Shown in pieces: positions 15,127-23,301 of a stretch of DNA of 64,000 nt. The notes beneath the pieces are model-generated. The model saw only the letters and a program-made list of their open reading frames with translations. It was not told the DNA's origin and ran no database searches. Numbering within the stretch: the stretch's first letter is position 1; the number at the start of each line of letters is the position of its first letter. Where the stretch lies: NCBI GenBank assembly GCA_964527995.1, contig CAZGRP010000003.1, forward strand, positions 62,001 through 126,000. The letters are read 5' to 3'. Both the position numbers and the translations under genes were made by a program. The DNA is from CAZGRP01 sp964527995. Its GTDB lineage: Bacteria; Zhuqueibacterota; Zhuqueibacteria; Oceanimicrobiales; CAZGRP01.

Positions 15127-18066
15127 CTAGAAATCCCAGCCAAAAAAGAACTGACGGAACACGCCGGATTGAATGTGATAACTGCTCAGCTTGTAGGGCC
15201 TGCGATAATCGTCGACAAAGAAGCGCCGGCCGATATCGAAGCGCAACACCAGAAAACCACCGACGCGCCAGCGGATTCCGAGGCCAAAGCTTCCGAGCAC
15301 GCGCTGTAGCTCGTTGTCCCAGGCATTGCCCATATCGACGAAGGCCGCACCGCGGATCGAGTTCAGGCCCATGCCACCGAAGGGGAAGCGAATGAGGAAC
15401 GCATCGATAAAGGGAAAACGCAACTCATTGCTGACCAGAAAGAGCTTCCGGCCCCACAGTCTCCAGCGCGGGTAGAGCCGCAGATCCCAGCTCCCGCCCA
15501 TGAAGAAGCGCTCGGCCTCTTTGCCCAAATTGTACTTGCCGGTAAACCGTGAGGCGAAGGTCACGCGCCGACTGATGCGGAAATAGCGCCGATAGTCGGC
15601 GATCAGGGTGAAGTAGCTGACGTTGCCGCCGGTGACATCGACCGTGTACCCCATCGTATAGTTGAAGCGCTCGCCGTCCACCGGACCGGTGGCGCCCCAC
15701 AATGAGTTGTCCTTGATGTAGGAGACAAAGTTCGACAGCAGAGTGGCGTTCAGCGGCCCGCTGAAGCGGTTTTTCTCCGAACGACGAAAATTGACGCTGC
15801 CCTCGATCCGCCGGAACACTGAGAAGGGGTAGCTCATGGCGAAGAAACCGCCGTAGCGCCGCCAGAAGAAAATGCTTTGAACAGGGTCGTAGAAACGGCC
15901 CGCCAAATGGTAAGCGCCATACGACAGGTTGGCCCGATGCGACAGGTTGACCTTACTGACGGCGACGTTGAAGCTCTTGAGGAATTCGTCGCGTGTCTGG
16001 GCGTTGTTGTAGATGAGGAAGTAGTACTGGTAATTACCAAGCATGTCGGTCATGGCAAGCTGAGCCCCACCCGAGACTCCAAACACGGGGTCCTGGGTGA
16101 TCTGACTCTGAGCCACATCGAGGCTGAACTTCCGCTTGTAGCGCGCCTGACCGGCCACCATGCTGCCAGCAATCTTTTCGGCCCGCCATGGTCTCCCTTT
16201 CAAAGAGATCGAGTCGGCGGCAGCCAACGGCGCGGTCTCGAACTTCTTCTCCACGTCAGTCAGTTCGCGAATCTGGAAGGTAAAATCCTCAAAGGCCGTG
16301 AACAGAAGACTGCCGCGCTCGGTCCATTCCGGGTCGAAAGCGCCGGTGGCGAAAAACGTAACCTGCTTGAACAGGTCCTGACTTTCCACGGCGGCAGGAT
16401 AAGGAAGCAATGGCTGAGGCGGCTTGCGCGTTGCCGGAGAGCCTGGCGGCAGCTCCCCTGGTGCCGCTGAGACCAGTTTGCCACCGTCAGTGGACGTCAG
16501 CTGGCGGTTGCGGATGAGCCAGATGTTGAAAGCTCCGTCACGGTCCGAGGTGAAGGCCAGGGTCTGGCCATCGGGCGACCATGCCGGCGAATAGTCATTA
16601 TGACGGCCAAAGGTCAAATAGCGGATTTCGCCGGTCGGCAGGTCATAGAGGAATAGGTTGTAGAAGCCTTCTTCTCCGTAGGCCGTGCGGTCCGAGCTAA
16701 AGGCAATCACTCTGCCATCGGGCGACCATGCCGGATCTCGGTCGTCATAAAAGTCATTTGTGAGCTTCTGTAGCTCCCCGGTCTGCACGTCCACGATGTA
16801 CAGATCGCTCTTGCCGGAAAAAGAAATCGCGGCGAAGACGATCCGGCGCCCGTCCGGCGACCACGAAGGGGACGACAGCGTGACCAGGTCTTTGTTCCGA
16901 AACCGGAATGTCACCCTCCTGTCGCCGATGTCATACACATAGATGGCATCGGTACCGCCGCTCTTGCTCACGAACGCCAGCTGCCGGTCGTTGTTTACGT
17001 CGATCTTGCTGCGCAGCAGGTGGAAGGCTTCGAACTTGGACGTGCGCTCCCCCCTGATCAGGACCTCGGGCTTCTGCTTACGGTCCAGGGCCACCTGGTA
17101 GATATTGGAGTAGCCCACGCGGTTGGAAACAAAAACGGCCCAGTCTTCCTCGTTGTAGCGGTAGTAGGCGGGTTTGGTGTTGATTCCGGTCGAGGTGACA
17201 CGCGCGCAGGTCATGGATGGCAGGTCGCGTCCCGCCATCAACGGATACTTTTCCTTCTTTAAATAGTAGATCCAGCGCTCATCCAGGCCTTTGTAGTCCA
17301 GCCCGATGGTGAGTTTCATTACTTTCGAGAAGGTGTCGGCCTTCCAGGTGTTCTCGAATAGCTGCAGGATCTTCTCGTCGCCGAACCTCTCGGCAACGAA
17401 TTTCAGCAATGCCTGGCCTTCCTTATACATCAGGAAGGAGCCGTTGATGCGGTACATCTGGCTCACGGGCACCAGATAACCGCTCAGCACCGCATCCCGC
17501 AGGAACATCTCCGCCTGGGAATCCCAGCCGACCGACCAATACTCAGCCAGTCCCTCTGTGAACCAGAGCGGCAGGCCACTGGCATGCAGGGTCTTGTGGT
17601 CGCGAAGGACGCGGTTCAGCTTGCTTTGGGAAAAGACATGTACCAACTCGTGGTTGATCACATGTTTGAACTGGAAGATGGAGCCGTTGGCGGGGATCAC
17701 GACCCGGCCTTTGAGGAACTCGAAGAACCCGCCCACACCTTCTGGGATGAGATTGGGTACGGTATTGGTCTGTTGGAAGTGGGAGTGGTTGGAGTAGAAG
17801 ATCAGCGGGATGCGGCGGTTGATCGAGTGATTGAACTTCTCTTCAAGCCTTTCATAAGCCTCTTCGGCAAATGCCGCACCCACCTTCGCCAGCTCTTCCA
17901 TTTCCGGGTAGAAGTAGATGTCGAAGTGAGTGGTGCGCAGGACGCGCCAGTCGAACGTGTTGTACTGGACCTTGTTTCTACCGAAGTAGTATTGCGCCTC
18001 AGCTCTCGGAGCAAGGATCAATCCTGCGATCAGCACTCCAAGGGCGGCAGGAAGCAGTCGCTTCAT
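15127..18066 (-). CDS. Gluzincin-like/TolB-type propeller/Omp85-like barrel fusion protein
   Basis: A 979-residue protein with a signal peptide (ending RAEAQ). The ATG at 18066 has AGGAG 9 nt upstream. Residues ~25-275 resemble the peptidase MA family, with zinc-site motif 'HELVHVFSQ' (~140) and a downstream 'FTEGLAEYWS' glutamate, so a gluzincin active site looks intact. The middle has PD40/TolB blades ('WSPDGRRIVF', 'WSPDGRVIAF', 'WSPDGQTLAF'). The last ~330 residues look like a surface-antigen/Omp85 barrel ('ERFFMGGSWDLRLYP', terminal 'GWDF'). A homologue with the same architecture is at 37361-40351. An outer-membrane-anchored protease or assembly factor is inferred. Confidence 0.75.
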   Translation of the reverse strand: MKRLLPAALGVLIAGLILAPRAEAQYYFGRNKVQYNTFDWRVLRTTHFDIYFYPEMEELAKVGAAFAEEAYERLEEKFNHSINRRIPLIFYSNHSHFQQTNTVPNLIPEGVGGFFEFLKGRVVIPANGSIFQFKHVINHELVHVFSQSKLNRVLRDHKTLHASGLPLWFTEGLAEYWSVGWDSQAEMFLRDAVLSGYLVPVSQMYRINGSFLMYKEGQALLKFVAERFGDEKILQLFENTWKADTFSKVMKLTIGLDYKGLDERWIYYLKKEKYPLMAGRDLPSMTCARVTSTGINTKPAYYRYNEEDWAVFVSNRVGYSNIYQVALDRKQKPEVLIRGERTSKFEAFHLLRSKIDVNNDRQLAFVSKSGGTDAIYVYDIGDRRVTFRFRNKDLVTLSSPSWSPDGRRIVFAAISFSGKSDLYIVDVQTGELQKLTNDFYDDRDPAWSPDGRVIAFSSDRTAYGEEGFYNLFLYDLPTGEIRYLTFGRHNDYSPAWSPDGQTLAFTSDRDGAFNIWLIRNRQLTSTDGGKLVSAAPGELPPGSPATRKPPQPLLPYPAAVESQDLFKQVTFFATGAFDPEWTERGSLLFTAFEDFTFQIRELTDVEKKFETAPLAAADSISLKGRPWRAEKIAGSMVAGQARYKRKFSLDVAQSQITQDPVFGVSGGAQLAMTDMLGNYQYYFLIYNNAQTRDEFLKSFNVAVSKVNLSHRANLSYGAYHLAGRFYDPVQSIFFWRRYGGFFAMSYPFSVFRRIEGSVNFRRSEKNRFSGPLNATLLSNFVSYIKDNSLWGATGPVDGERFNYTMGYTVDVTGGNVSYFTLIADYRRYFRISRRVTFASRFTGKYNLGKEAERFFMGGSWDLRLYPRWRLWGRKLFLVSNELRFPFIDAFLIRFPFGGMGLNSIRGAAFVDMGNAWDNELQRVLGSFGLGIRWRVGGFLVLRFDIGRRFFVDDYRRPYKLSSYHIQSGVFRQFFFGWDF

Positions 18067-18178
18067 GGTCATCCACTCCTGCAGGACAGATGCCACGCCG
18101 GCTAGGCGGCCGACAGGGTTACGCGCACTCGGTAGCGGCAGGCGCACCTCGAAACCTCTTACCCGAGCCGTGAAATCC

Positions 18179-18207
18179 AATATCGAAAACTGTGCCGCCT
18201 AAGTCAA
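18179..18207 (-). promoter_or_regulatory. Sigma70-type promoter of the envelope fusion-protein operon
   Basis: On the minus strand, TTGACT (18207-18202), a 17-bp spacer, then GATATT (18184-18179). The predicted 5' leader is about 105 nt to the ATG at 18066. Confidence 0.65.
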
Positions 18208-18274
18208 GTTAATTTTTGTCCATTCCATCCGATATAACTCTCGAATAAGCAAGGAATTCAGTGACCATTCAGGA

Positions 18275-18290
18275 TTACATCCGGATGTAA
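18275..18290. promoter_or_regulatory. Perfect 16-bp palindrome in a divergent intergenic region
   Basis: TTACATCCGGATGTAA is a perfect inverted repeat with no spacer. It is about 70 bp upstream of the minus-strand promoter and 118 bp upstream of the diguanylate cyclase start. It is a candidate operator for a dimeric regulator; which one cannot be told from the sequence. Apart from this and the minus-strand promoter, I recognise nothing else in 18181-18407. Confidence 0.5.
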
Positions 18291-18407
18291 CAGGCAGCCA
18301 GATCGAATCATTCCGAGACGTCACTGCTCAATTAATCAACCCGGTGGGTCTCCGTTTGGTTTCCTGGGAGTCGAGTACCGCCCCAGACGCCGGGACCGGA
18401 GAGGACA

Positions 18408-19610
18408 GTGATCCCAGACGAATTCAGGCAAAAGAGCCGAAACCATGCTGCCGAGGGGCTGCGCATCTCCGAAAAAGGCGGCGGTGCGGAACACACGCCA
18501 CCCGCGGACGACGAGCTGGTGCGTGCACTCGAGAACGTCAACCGCCGACTTCGACGTCGGCTGTACGACCTGAGCAGCCTCTTTCGCATTTCGATCGATC
18601 TGACCGCCTTGCGGCAAGAGGACGCGCTCGTGAACGCCTACCTCCTCAACGTGGCTGGCCTTCTCGGGGCTGAAGTGGGCGTTGTACTGCTCAGCCGATC
18701 CAAGCACCAGTCAGTCCTCGACCCGGCTCTCGTGCACGGACTTTCTGACGAGACCGTGCGGCACCTGATCATGCTTCTGGAACGCCAGGAGCGCGCTGGC
18801 AGCAGTCTGCTCGACTCAACTCGCCCGCAGCGGATGACACGAAACGGCGGTTCCGGCTCGTCGGGGGTCTTCCGAGAGATCGCCGAGTCTGTCGGCATCG
18901 ATGTCGTCGCACCTCTCTGCCATCGCGGCGAGCGACTGGGAATCACGTTGCTGGGCAAAGGTAGCCGCAGGGTACCGTTTTCGAATGCTGAGATCGAGAT
19001 GCTTGGGCTCCTGAGCAACTTGATGGCGGTGGCTCTCTCAAACGTGCGTATGTACCAGCGGCTGGAGCAGATGTCGCAAACCGACGGCCTGACGGGGCTA
19101 TACAACCGCCGGCATTTCCAGACCCTGTTGCACATCGAGATCTCGCGGGCCAAGCGCTTCGGCAGGCAGGTCTCTCTCGCCTTGATCGACATCGACCACT
19201 TCAAGAACTACAACGACACGCTCGGACATCTTGCCGGCGACATGCTCCTGCGGCGATTCAGCCGGCTTCTGCAGGACAGTGTGCGTTGTACAGACTTCGT
19301 GGCCCGGTACGGCGGCGAAGAGTTTTGTGTCATCCTGCCAGAGGTCGGCCGGGAAGGAGCTCGCAGTTTTTGTGAGCGACTTCGCAAAAGGATCGCTTCC
19401 CACCCTTTCCCACACGGCACGAACCAACCGGAAGGGAGAGTCACAGTCAGCATTGGTTGTTCGACATACCCAGATGACGCATCCTCGCCCGAGGACCTGG
19501 TGGCAGCGGCCGACAGTGCCATGTATGAGGCCAAAGCCAGCGGCCGAAATCGCGCCGTTCACTACAGGCCGCGATCAGACAAGTTGCTGCGCGCCTGCAG
19601 CCACCTTTGA
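18408..19610 (+). CDS. GAF-GGDEF diguanylate cyclase
   Basis: A 400-residue soluble protein. The GTG start at 18408 is supported by an upstream GGAGAGGA. A short coiled-coil-like segment ('ALENVNRRLRRRLYDLSSL', residues ~40-60) precedes a GAF-like sensor domain (~60-220, 'VGIDVVAPLCHRGERLGITLLG'). The GGDEF domain (~230-390) has 'DGLTGLYNRRHF' and an intact 'RYGGEEF' active site. An RCTD motif five residues before GGEEF matches the product-inhibition I-site (RxxD). It should make cyclic di-GMP from two GTP with feedback inhibition. No EAL domain, membrane anchor or partner phosphodiesterase is nearby. The GAF ligand is unknown. Confidence 0.92.
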   Translation: MIPDEFRQKSRNHAAEGLRISEKGGGAEHTPPADDELVRALENVNRRLRRRLYDLSSLFRISIDLTALRQEDALVNAYLLNVAGLLGAEVGVVLLSRSKHQSVLDPALVHGLSDETVRHLIMLLERQERAGSSLLDSTRPQRMTRNGGSGSSGVFREIAESVGIDVVAPLCHRGERLGITLLGKGSRRVPFSNAEIEMLGLLSNLMAVALSNVRMYQRLEQMSQTDGLTGLYNRRHFQTLLHIEISRAKRFGRQVSLALIDIDHFKNYNDTLGHLAGDMLLRRFSRLLQDSVRCTDFVARYGGEEFCVILPEVGREGARSFCERLRKRIASHPFPHGTNQPEGRVTVSIGCSTYPDDASSPEDLVAAADSAMYEAKASGRNRAVHYRPRSDKLLRACSHL

Positions 19611-19777
19611 GCTCAGCCGGTCGCCTTCGGCCGGGAGTTGCGCTTTCGGCTCGGCAGGGCCGCACAGGTTCAGCTTTTTGCATATCTGCCGAAAATATTA
19701 GAGAAATCACTTCTTGCGCTCCGGCCGCGATCGCCTGCAAGGGCACAGTCTCTCGCCATCCTGCATCCCGAAATGAA

Positions 19778-19799
19778 ACAAAAAGCACTTGCTTTTTGT
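19778..19799. terminator. AT-rich hairpin after the diguanylate cyclase gene
   Basis: ACAAAAAGC (19778-19786) and GCTTTTTGT (19791-19799) make a perfect 9-bp stem with a 4-nt ACTT loop, in the 357-bp gap before the S41 peptidase gene. Its low GC makes it an atypical terminator, and it overlaps the -35 of a candidate promoter, so it could instead be regulatory. Confidence 0.35.
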
Positions 19800-19817
19800 C
19801 GATGGCGAAGTTAAATT
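19789..19817 (+). promoter_or_regulatory. Candidate promoter of the S41 peptidase gene
   Basis: TTGCTT (19789-19794), a 17-bp spacer, then TAAATT (19812-19817), about 150 bp before the start codon. The -35 lies inside the AT-rich hairpin. The rest of the 19611-19967 gap shows no gene. Confidence 0.45.
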
Positions 19818-19967
19818 GCGGAAACAATTGGCAACCTGCGGATCTCGGAAGCCGGGAACGGGCGAGCGACAGCGATCGCGACCAAGAGCGCCAGGTACAC
19901 TCATACAGCCAGCCACGTGGGCAAGCAGTCCCATAGGCTTCGAGCAGAGGAACCCAAGGTGCACACG

Positions 19968-21581
19968 ATGAACCACCGGCGCTCGTTCTCCTTTGTTCTT
20001 GCAGTTACGTTCTTCGCTCTCGTCCTCAGCGGTTCGCTACGTTACAAAGAGGTTCTCGCTCTCGGCGACGGCCTTTACTCCAAGATCCGCATTTTCACCC
20101 AGATTCTGGATACAATTCAACGGGCCTACGTCGATGAGAGGGATCCAGACGAGCTGCTGGACGATGCTATCAAGGGGATGCTCTCACATCTTGACCCGCA
20201 CACCACATTCCTCCCCGCCGATGAGTTCGAAAACTGGACCCAATCCTTCGAAGGTTATTCCGGAATCGGGATCAGCTTTGACATACTTCGGGATAAAATC
20301 ACAGTGATGTCTGTGATTCAGGGCGGGCCGTCGGACCGCATCGGACTGCGACCCGGCGACCGGATCGTAGCCATCGACGGCCGCTCCGCGATTGGCCTGA
20401 AACGCGACGACGTTCCTCGTCGGCTTATGGGGCCTACGGGCTCTCCGGTCGAAATCACCGTCGAACGGCAAGGTTGGCCGCGACCTCGGCGTTTCGTGCT
20501 CGTGCGAGAACACATCGCCCTGAAGAGCATTCCCTACGCGTACATGCTTGACTCGGGCATCGGCTATATAAAAATCGACCGATTCACCAGTTCGACAGCA
20601 AGAGAGCTGGATGCCCAACTTACCAGACTTGAGCGTCTGGGCATGAAGAGGCTGTTGCTCGATCTGCGCGGAAACGGCGGTGGCTATTTGAGCGCCGCGG
20701 TCGATGTCTGTGACGCGTTCTTGCCAGGCGGCAGGAAAATCGTCTACACCAAGGGCCGCTCCCGGTCTTCGTTTCAGGAGTACTATTCGACCGACGCCAC
20801 AACGCACCCACCCTATCCAATGGTGGTGTTGATCGACCACGCCACGGCAAGCGCCTCGGAGATCGTGGCCGGAGCGCTGCAGGACTGGGACCGCGCCCTG
20901 ATCGTCGGCAGAACCAGCTTCGGGAAAGGGCTCGTGCAGAGTCAATACCGCTTCGCCGACGGCTCGGCCTTGCTCCTGACGACCGCCAGGTTTTACACCC
21001 CCAGCGGACGTCTGATTCAAAGGGACTACTCGGACAAGACCAAGGAGCAATATTACGCCGAAGCCTACGCCGATCATGAGAAGCTTACCTGGCGAGCGAT
21101 TCATCAACCGTCGTACAAAACTGCGAACGGCCGCACGGTGCGCGGAGGTGGCGGCATCACCCCGGATGTGTGGATCGAAGAAACAGAGCCTCCTCTTTCA
21201 GAAGTCGTGCGCCGCGTACTCTTTTCCGACCAACGCTACCTGTACACGTTCGTGGTCGACCTGGCGACGTCGCGGCCGGAGATCAAGCAAATGGGTCTGG
21301 ACAGCTTCGTACGCTCCTTCGAGATCAGCGATCGCAGCCTTGCCCGCTTCGTCTCTCTGGTCAGGCGCATGGGAGGAAGATTCTCTCCGGCCGAACTATA
21401 CCGCCATGGCGACAACCTTAAGTTCCTGTTAAAAAGGGAGCTGGCCTATCTGTTGTGGGGCCCGCGTGGGCGCTTTCTGGTGAACATGCAACGCGATGTG
21501 GAACTCCGGCAGGCGCTCCGTTGCTTCGACCAGGCCGAGGCCTTGCCAGGCAAGCAGCTGTGGCCGCCGACAGCGCGCTGA
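19968..21581 (+). CDS. S41-family C-terminal processing peptidase (CtpA/Prc-like)
   Basis: A 537-residue protein. The ATG at 19968 has AAGGTG 6 nt upstream and begins a signal-anchor ('SFVLAVTFFALVLSG'). The helical region has 'LSHLDPHTTFLP'. A PDZ domain spans ~90-170 ('GIGISFDILRDKITVMSVI...GLRPGDRIVAIDG'). The protease core has the Ser/Lys dyad: serine in 'HATASASEIVAG' and lysine in 'TSFGKGLVQ'. It probably trims or degrades periplasmic proteins. The C-terminal ~130 residues extend beyond the usual core and are unassigned. A promoter with tandem repeats follows, so it is likely separate from the next genes. Confidence 0.9.
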   Translation: MNHRRSFSFVLAVTFFALVLSGSLRYKEVLALGDGLYSKIRIFTQILDTIQRAYVDERDPDELLDDAIKGMLSHLDPHTTFLPADEFENWTQSFEGYSGIGISFDILRDKITVMSVIQGGPSDRIGLRPGDRIVAIDGRSAIGLKRDDVPRRLMGPTGSPVEITVERQGWPRPRRFVLVREHIALKSIPYAYMLDSGIGYIKIDRFTSSTARELDAQLTRLERLGMKRLLLDLRGNGGGYLSAAVDVCDAFLPGGRKIVYTKGRSRSSFQEYYSTDATTHPPYPMVVLIDHATASASEIVAGALQDWDRALIVGRTSFGKGLVQSQYRFADGSALLLTTARFYTPSGRLIQRDYSDKTKEQYYAEAYADHEKLTWRAIHQPSYKTANGRTVRGGGGITPDVWIEETEPPLSEVVRRVLFSDQRYLYTFVVDLATSRPEIKQMGLDSFVRSFEISDRSLARFVSLVRRMGGRFSPAELYRHGDNLKFLLKRELAYLLWGPRGRFLVNMQRDVELRQALRCFDQAEALPGKQLWPPTAR

Positions 21582-21603
21582 CAGCGCCATGAAATTTTGG
21601 TAA

Positions 21604-21621
21604 CAACTGTTGCAACTGTTG
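21604..21621 (+). repeat. Tandem 9-bp direct repeat
   Basis: CAACTGTTG occurs twice back to back (21604-21612 and 21613-21621), just after the S41 peptidase stop and about 140 bp upstream of the next promoter. Its function is unknown. It might be a binding site for the downstream cassette. Confidence 0.4.
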
Positions 21622-21733
21622 GGTGACCTGTTATCTTCACTTTTGGTGCATCACTGATAAGTCCTTGATAACCAAGCATAGGTGACAGACGGGGAAGAAA
21701 GGAGAGGTGAAGCGAGGTAGGATGACTGGGAAG

Positions 21734-21753
21734 TGTCGCAAGATTATGCGACA
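21734..21753. promoter_or_regulatory. Inverted-repeat site abutting the cassette promoter
   Basis: TGTCGCA (21734-21740) and TGCGACA (21747-21753) are perfect 7-bp arms separated by 6 bp. The site ends 6 bp before the -35 box, the classic position for an activator that contacts RNA polymerase. The Fis-type regulator encoded in the same cassette is a plausible binder; that is inferred. Confidence 0.55.
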
Positions 21754-21759
21754 TTTCGC

Positions 21760-21789
21760 TTGACATTTAGGGGGAGCGGGGACTATATT
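21760..21789 (+). promoter_or_regulatory. Sigma70-type promoter of the peptide/membrane-protein/regulator cassette
   Basis: TTGACA (21760-21765), an 18-bp G-rich spacer, then TATATT (21784-21789), about 50 bp before the small-protein start. The slightly long spacer and the upstream inverted repeat suggest an activated or tuned promoter. No good sigma54 (-24 GG/-12 GC) element was seen here. Confidence 0.7.
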
Positions 21790-21842
21790 CTTGACGGCCC
21801 GAACAGTGCTTCTTCAATGCTCGAAAGCAAGGAGGAAGAGTC

Positions 21843-22118
21843 ATGAAGAAGAAACTGTTCACCGTCTTGGCCGTCGTTATTACGTACTCCCTCATCATTG
21901 TCGGTCTCAACCTCGCGGAGAATGACGGGCTGATCCAAAAGGCGCTGACCTTTGTCGGACAGCAAAGCGAACCGGCGTATGCGGCCCAGATGACCGACGC
22001 GGGTACGCACCTTTCCGCTGCTGAACCTGGCTACCAGAGCTTCATTGATCCGCTGCCTCGTCCGCCGTTTCCGAAGCCAAAGCCGAAGCCCAGCCCTGAC
22101 GGTCCCACGGCCAATTGA
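21843..22118 (+). CDS. Small secreted or membrane-anchored peptide with Pro/Lys-rich tail
   Basis: A 91-residue protein with a strong AAGGAGG site 7 nt before its ATG. 'MKKKLFTVLAVVITYSLIIV' (residues 1-20) is a signal peptide or N-terminal anchor. A possible cleavage site follows 'SEPAYA' (residue ~48). The C-terminal 20 residues contain alternating 'PKPKPKPSP', a typical extended cell-wall-spanning or exposed sequence. I do not recognise a family. It is first of three co-oriented genes from one promoter, ahead of a polytopic membrane protein and an AAA+/Fis regulator. It could be a secreted signal, a regulatory ligand of the membrane protein, or an envelope peptide. The strong ribosome site implies high expression. 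Confidence 0.6.
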   Translation: MKKKLFTVLAVVITYSLIIVGLNLAENDGLIQKALTFVGQQSEPAYAAQMTDAGTHLSAAEPGYQSFIDPLPRPPFPKPKPKPSPDGPTAN

Positions 22119-22192
22119 TACGGCTTCCGGCTTAGTAGTAAACCATCGAAGTCCGTTCGTCATACCGAGAAGCTACTGTTCGGGTCATATCC

Positions 22193-23275
22193 ATGATATC
22201 CAAACAGAACCTGGGGCTTGCCTTCCGCATCATCAACTCCTGGTTGGCCTTTCTTCTGGTGCTCGTGGTCCTGTCCAACTTTCCCCACTGGGAAGGTCTG
22301 ACTACGATCACGTGGGTCAACTTCTCTGTCTACTTTCTGATCTTTCTGCTGTCTCTCGCCATCCTTCTCAAGGATAGGTACAACAAGGCGATCTTCTTCA
22401 ACTTCGCCTTCTTCGCAGGTTTCTACGCATTCGGTTTTCTGTACGCCTTCCTGGGCGACAACTATCTGTTTGGATCAAACACGCTTGCCTACATTCTCTT
22501 CGCCTATCGTCAGATTGCGACGACGCTGCTGCTGAGTATATGCGTCGTCTTCATCGCCGTGCGCTATCTCTTTTTCCGCTCTTCGGCGAAGCTGCACTAC
22601 GCTGTCACTCTCCTGGTCGTTCTGCCGGTGTTCGTCTTTAACTTCTACCCCTATCTGGCTGACCCCCGATACTACCTCTCTCTCGACAACGATCTGGTCT
22701 TCTACAAGTCGCTTTTGAATATGGAGGTTCTTCCCCTGGTGTTCGTCCTCTTCTACGCCGGCTTGCTATACCACTCCGACAAGCCGATTGGAGAGCACAT
22801 CAATGCCATCATGGTCGGTTTTTTCATCACCACGCTGACGGACACAACGAGCCTCCTATCGCACGTGACCGAGATCAATCTGTACAACATCGAGCAGTAT
22901 GTGCTGCTCATCAATCTGTGCTTTTTTGTTGTCACTCTGTTCAAGAAGATGGATTATGCCTACTCTGACTTTGGCCAATTCTTCGAAGAACTTCTGGCGA
23001 ACGGCGGAAAGTACAACGTCCCAGTAAAGAGGCGAGCCAGTTGGGCAGTGCCTTTGCTCAACTTCGCGAAAGAGTATTTCACGTATCGACGCAACGCCCT
23101 GGCGTTTTTGACTTCCATCTTTATTTTCATGATCAACTATTTCCAAGTGTCCCCGTTCCTCAAGCTGAACATCGCTGTCCTGTCACTTGCGGTGCTCGTG
23201 CTGGGGTTCTACTTATCGGCACTTTACCATAAGCGCTCCAGAAATGGCGACTTGATCGTCGTGGGGAAGAAATAA
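22193..23275 (+). CDS. Ten-helix integral membrane protein, sensor-like, no output domain
   Basis: A 360-residue protein rich in Phe, Tyr and Leu. By hydrophobicity I count eight transmembrane segments in residues ~8-252 and two more at ~304-322 and ~326-350. A hydrophilic linker with 'SDFGQFFEELLANGGKYNVP' and 'KRRASW' lies between them. No histidine kinase, GGDEF or transporter signature is visible. The layout recalls the N-terminal multi-helix sensor parts of some membrane kinases, but family membership is unknown. It lies 74 bp after the small peptide gene and 26 bp before the regulator gene. I infer that it couples an envelope cue to that regulator. Confidence 0.6.
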   Translation: MISKQNLGLAFRIINSWLAFLLVLVVLSNFPHWEGLTTITWVNFSVYFLIFLLSLAILLKDRYNKAIFFNFAFFAGFYAFGFLYAFLGDNYLFGSNTLAYILFAYRQIATTLLLSICVVFIAVRYLFFRSSAKLHYAVTLLVVLPVFVFNFYPYLADPRYYLSLDNDLVFYKSLLNMEVLPLVFVLFYAGLLYHSDKPIGEHINAIMVGFFITTLTDTTSLLSHVTEINLYNIEQYVLLINLCFFVVTLFKKMDYAYSDFGQFFEELLANGGKYNVPVKRRASWAVPLLNFAKEYFTYRRNALAFLTSIFIFMINYFQVSPFLKLNIAVLSLAVLVLGFYLSALYHKRSRNGDLIVVGKK

Positions 23276-23301
23276 GTCCACATAGAATAGGATTTGGCAT
23301 C

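Noticed and set aside
18181..18407. A plus-strand promoter for the diguanylate cyclase around TATAAC at 18233
   Set aside because: No acceptable -35 box lies at 16-18 bp, so I did not list it.
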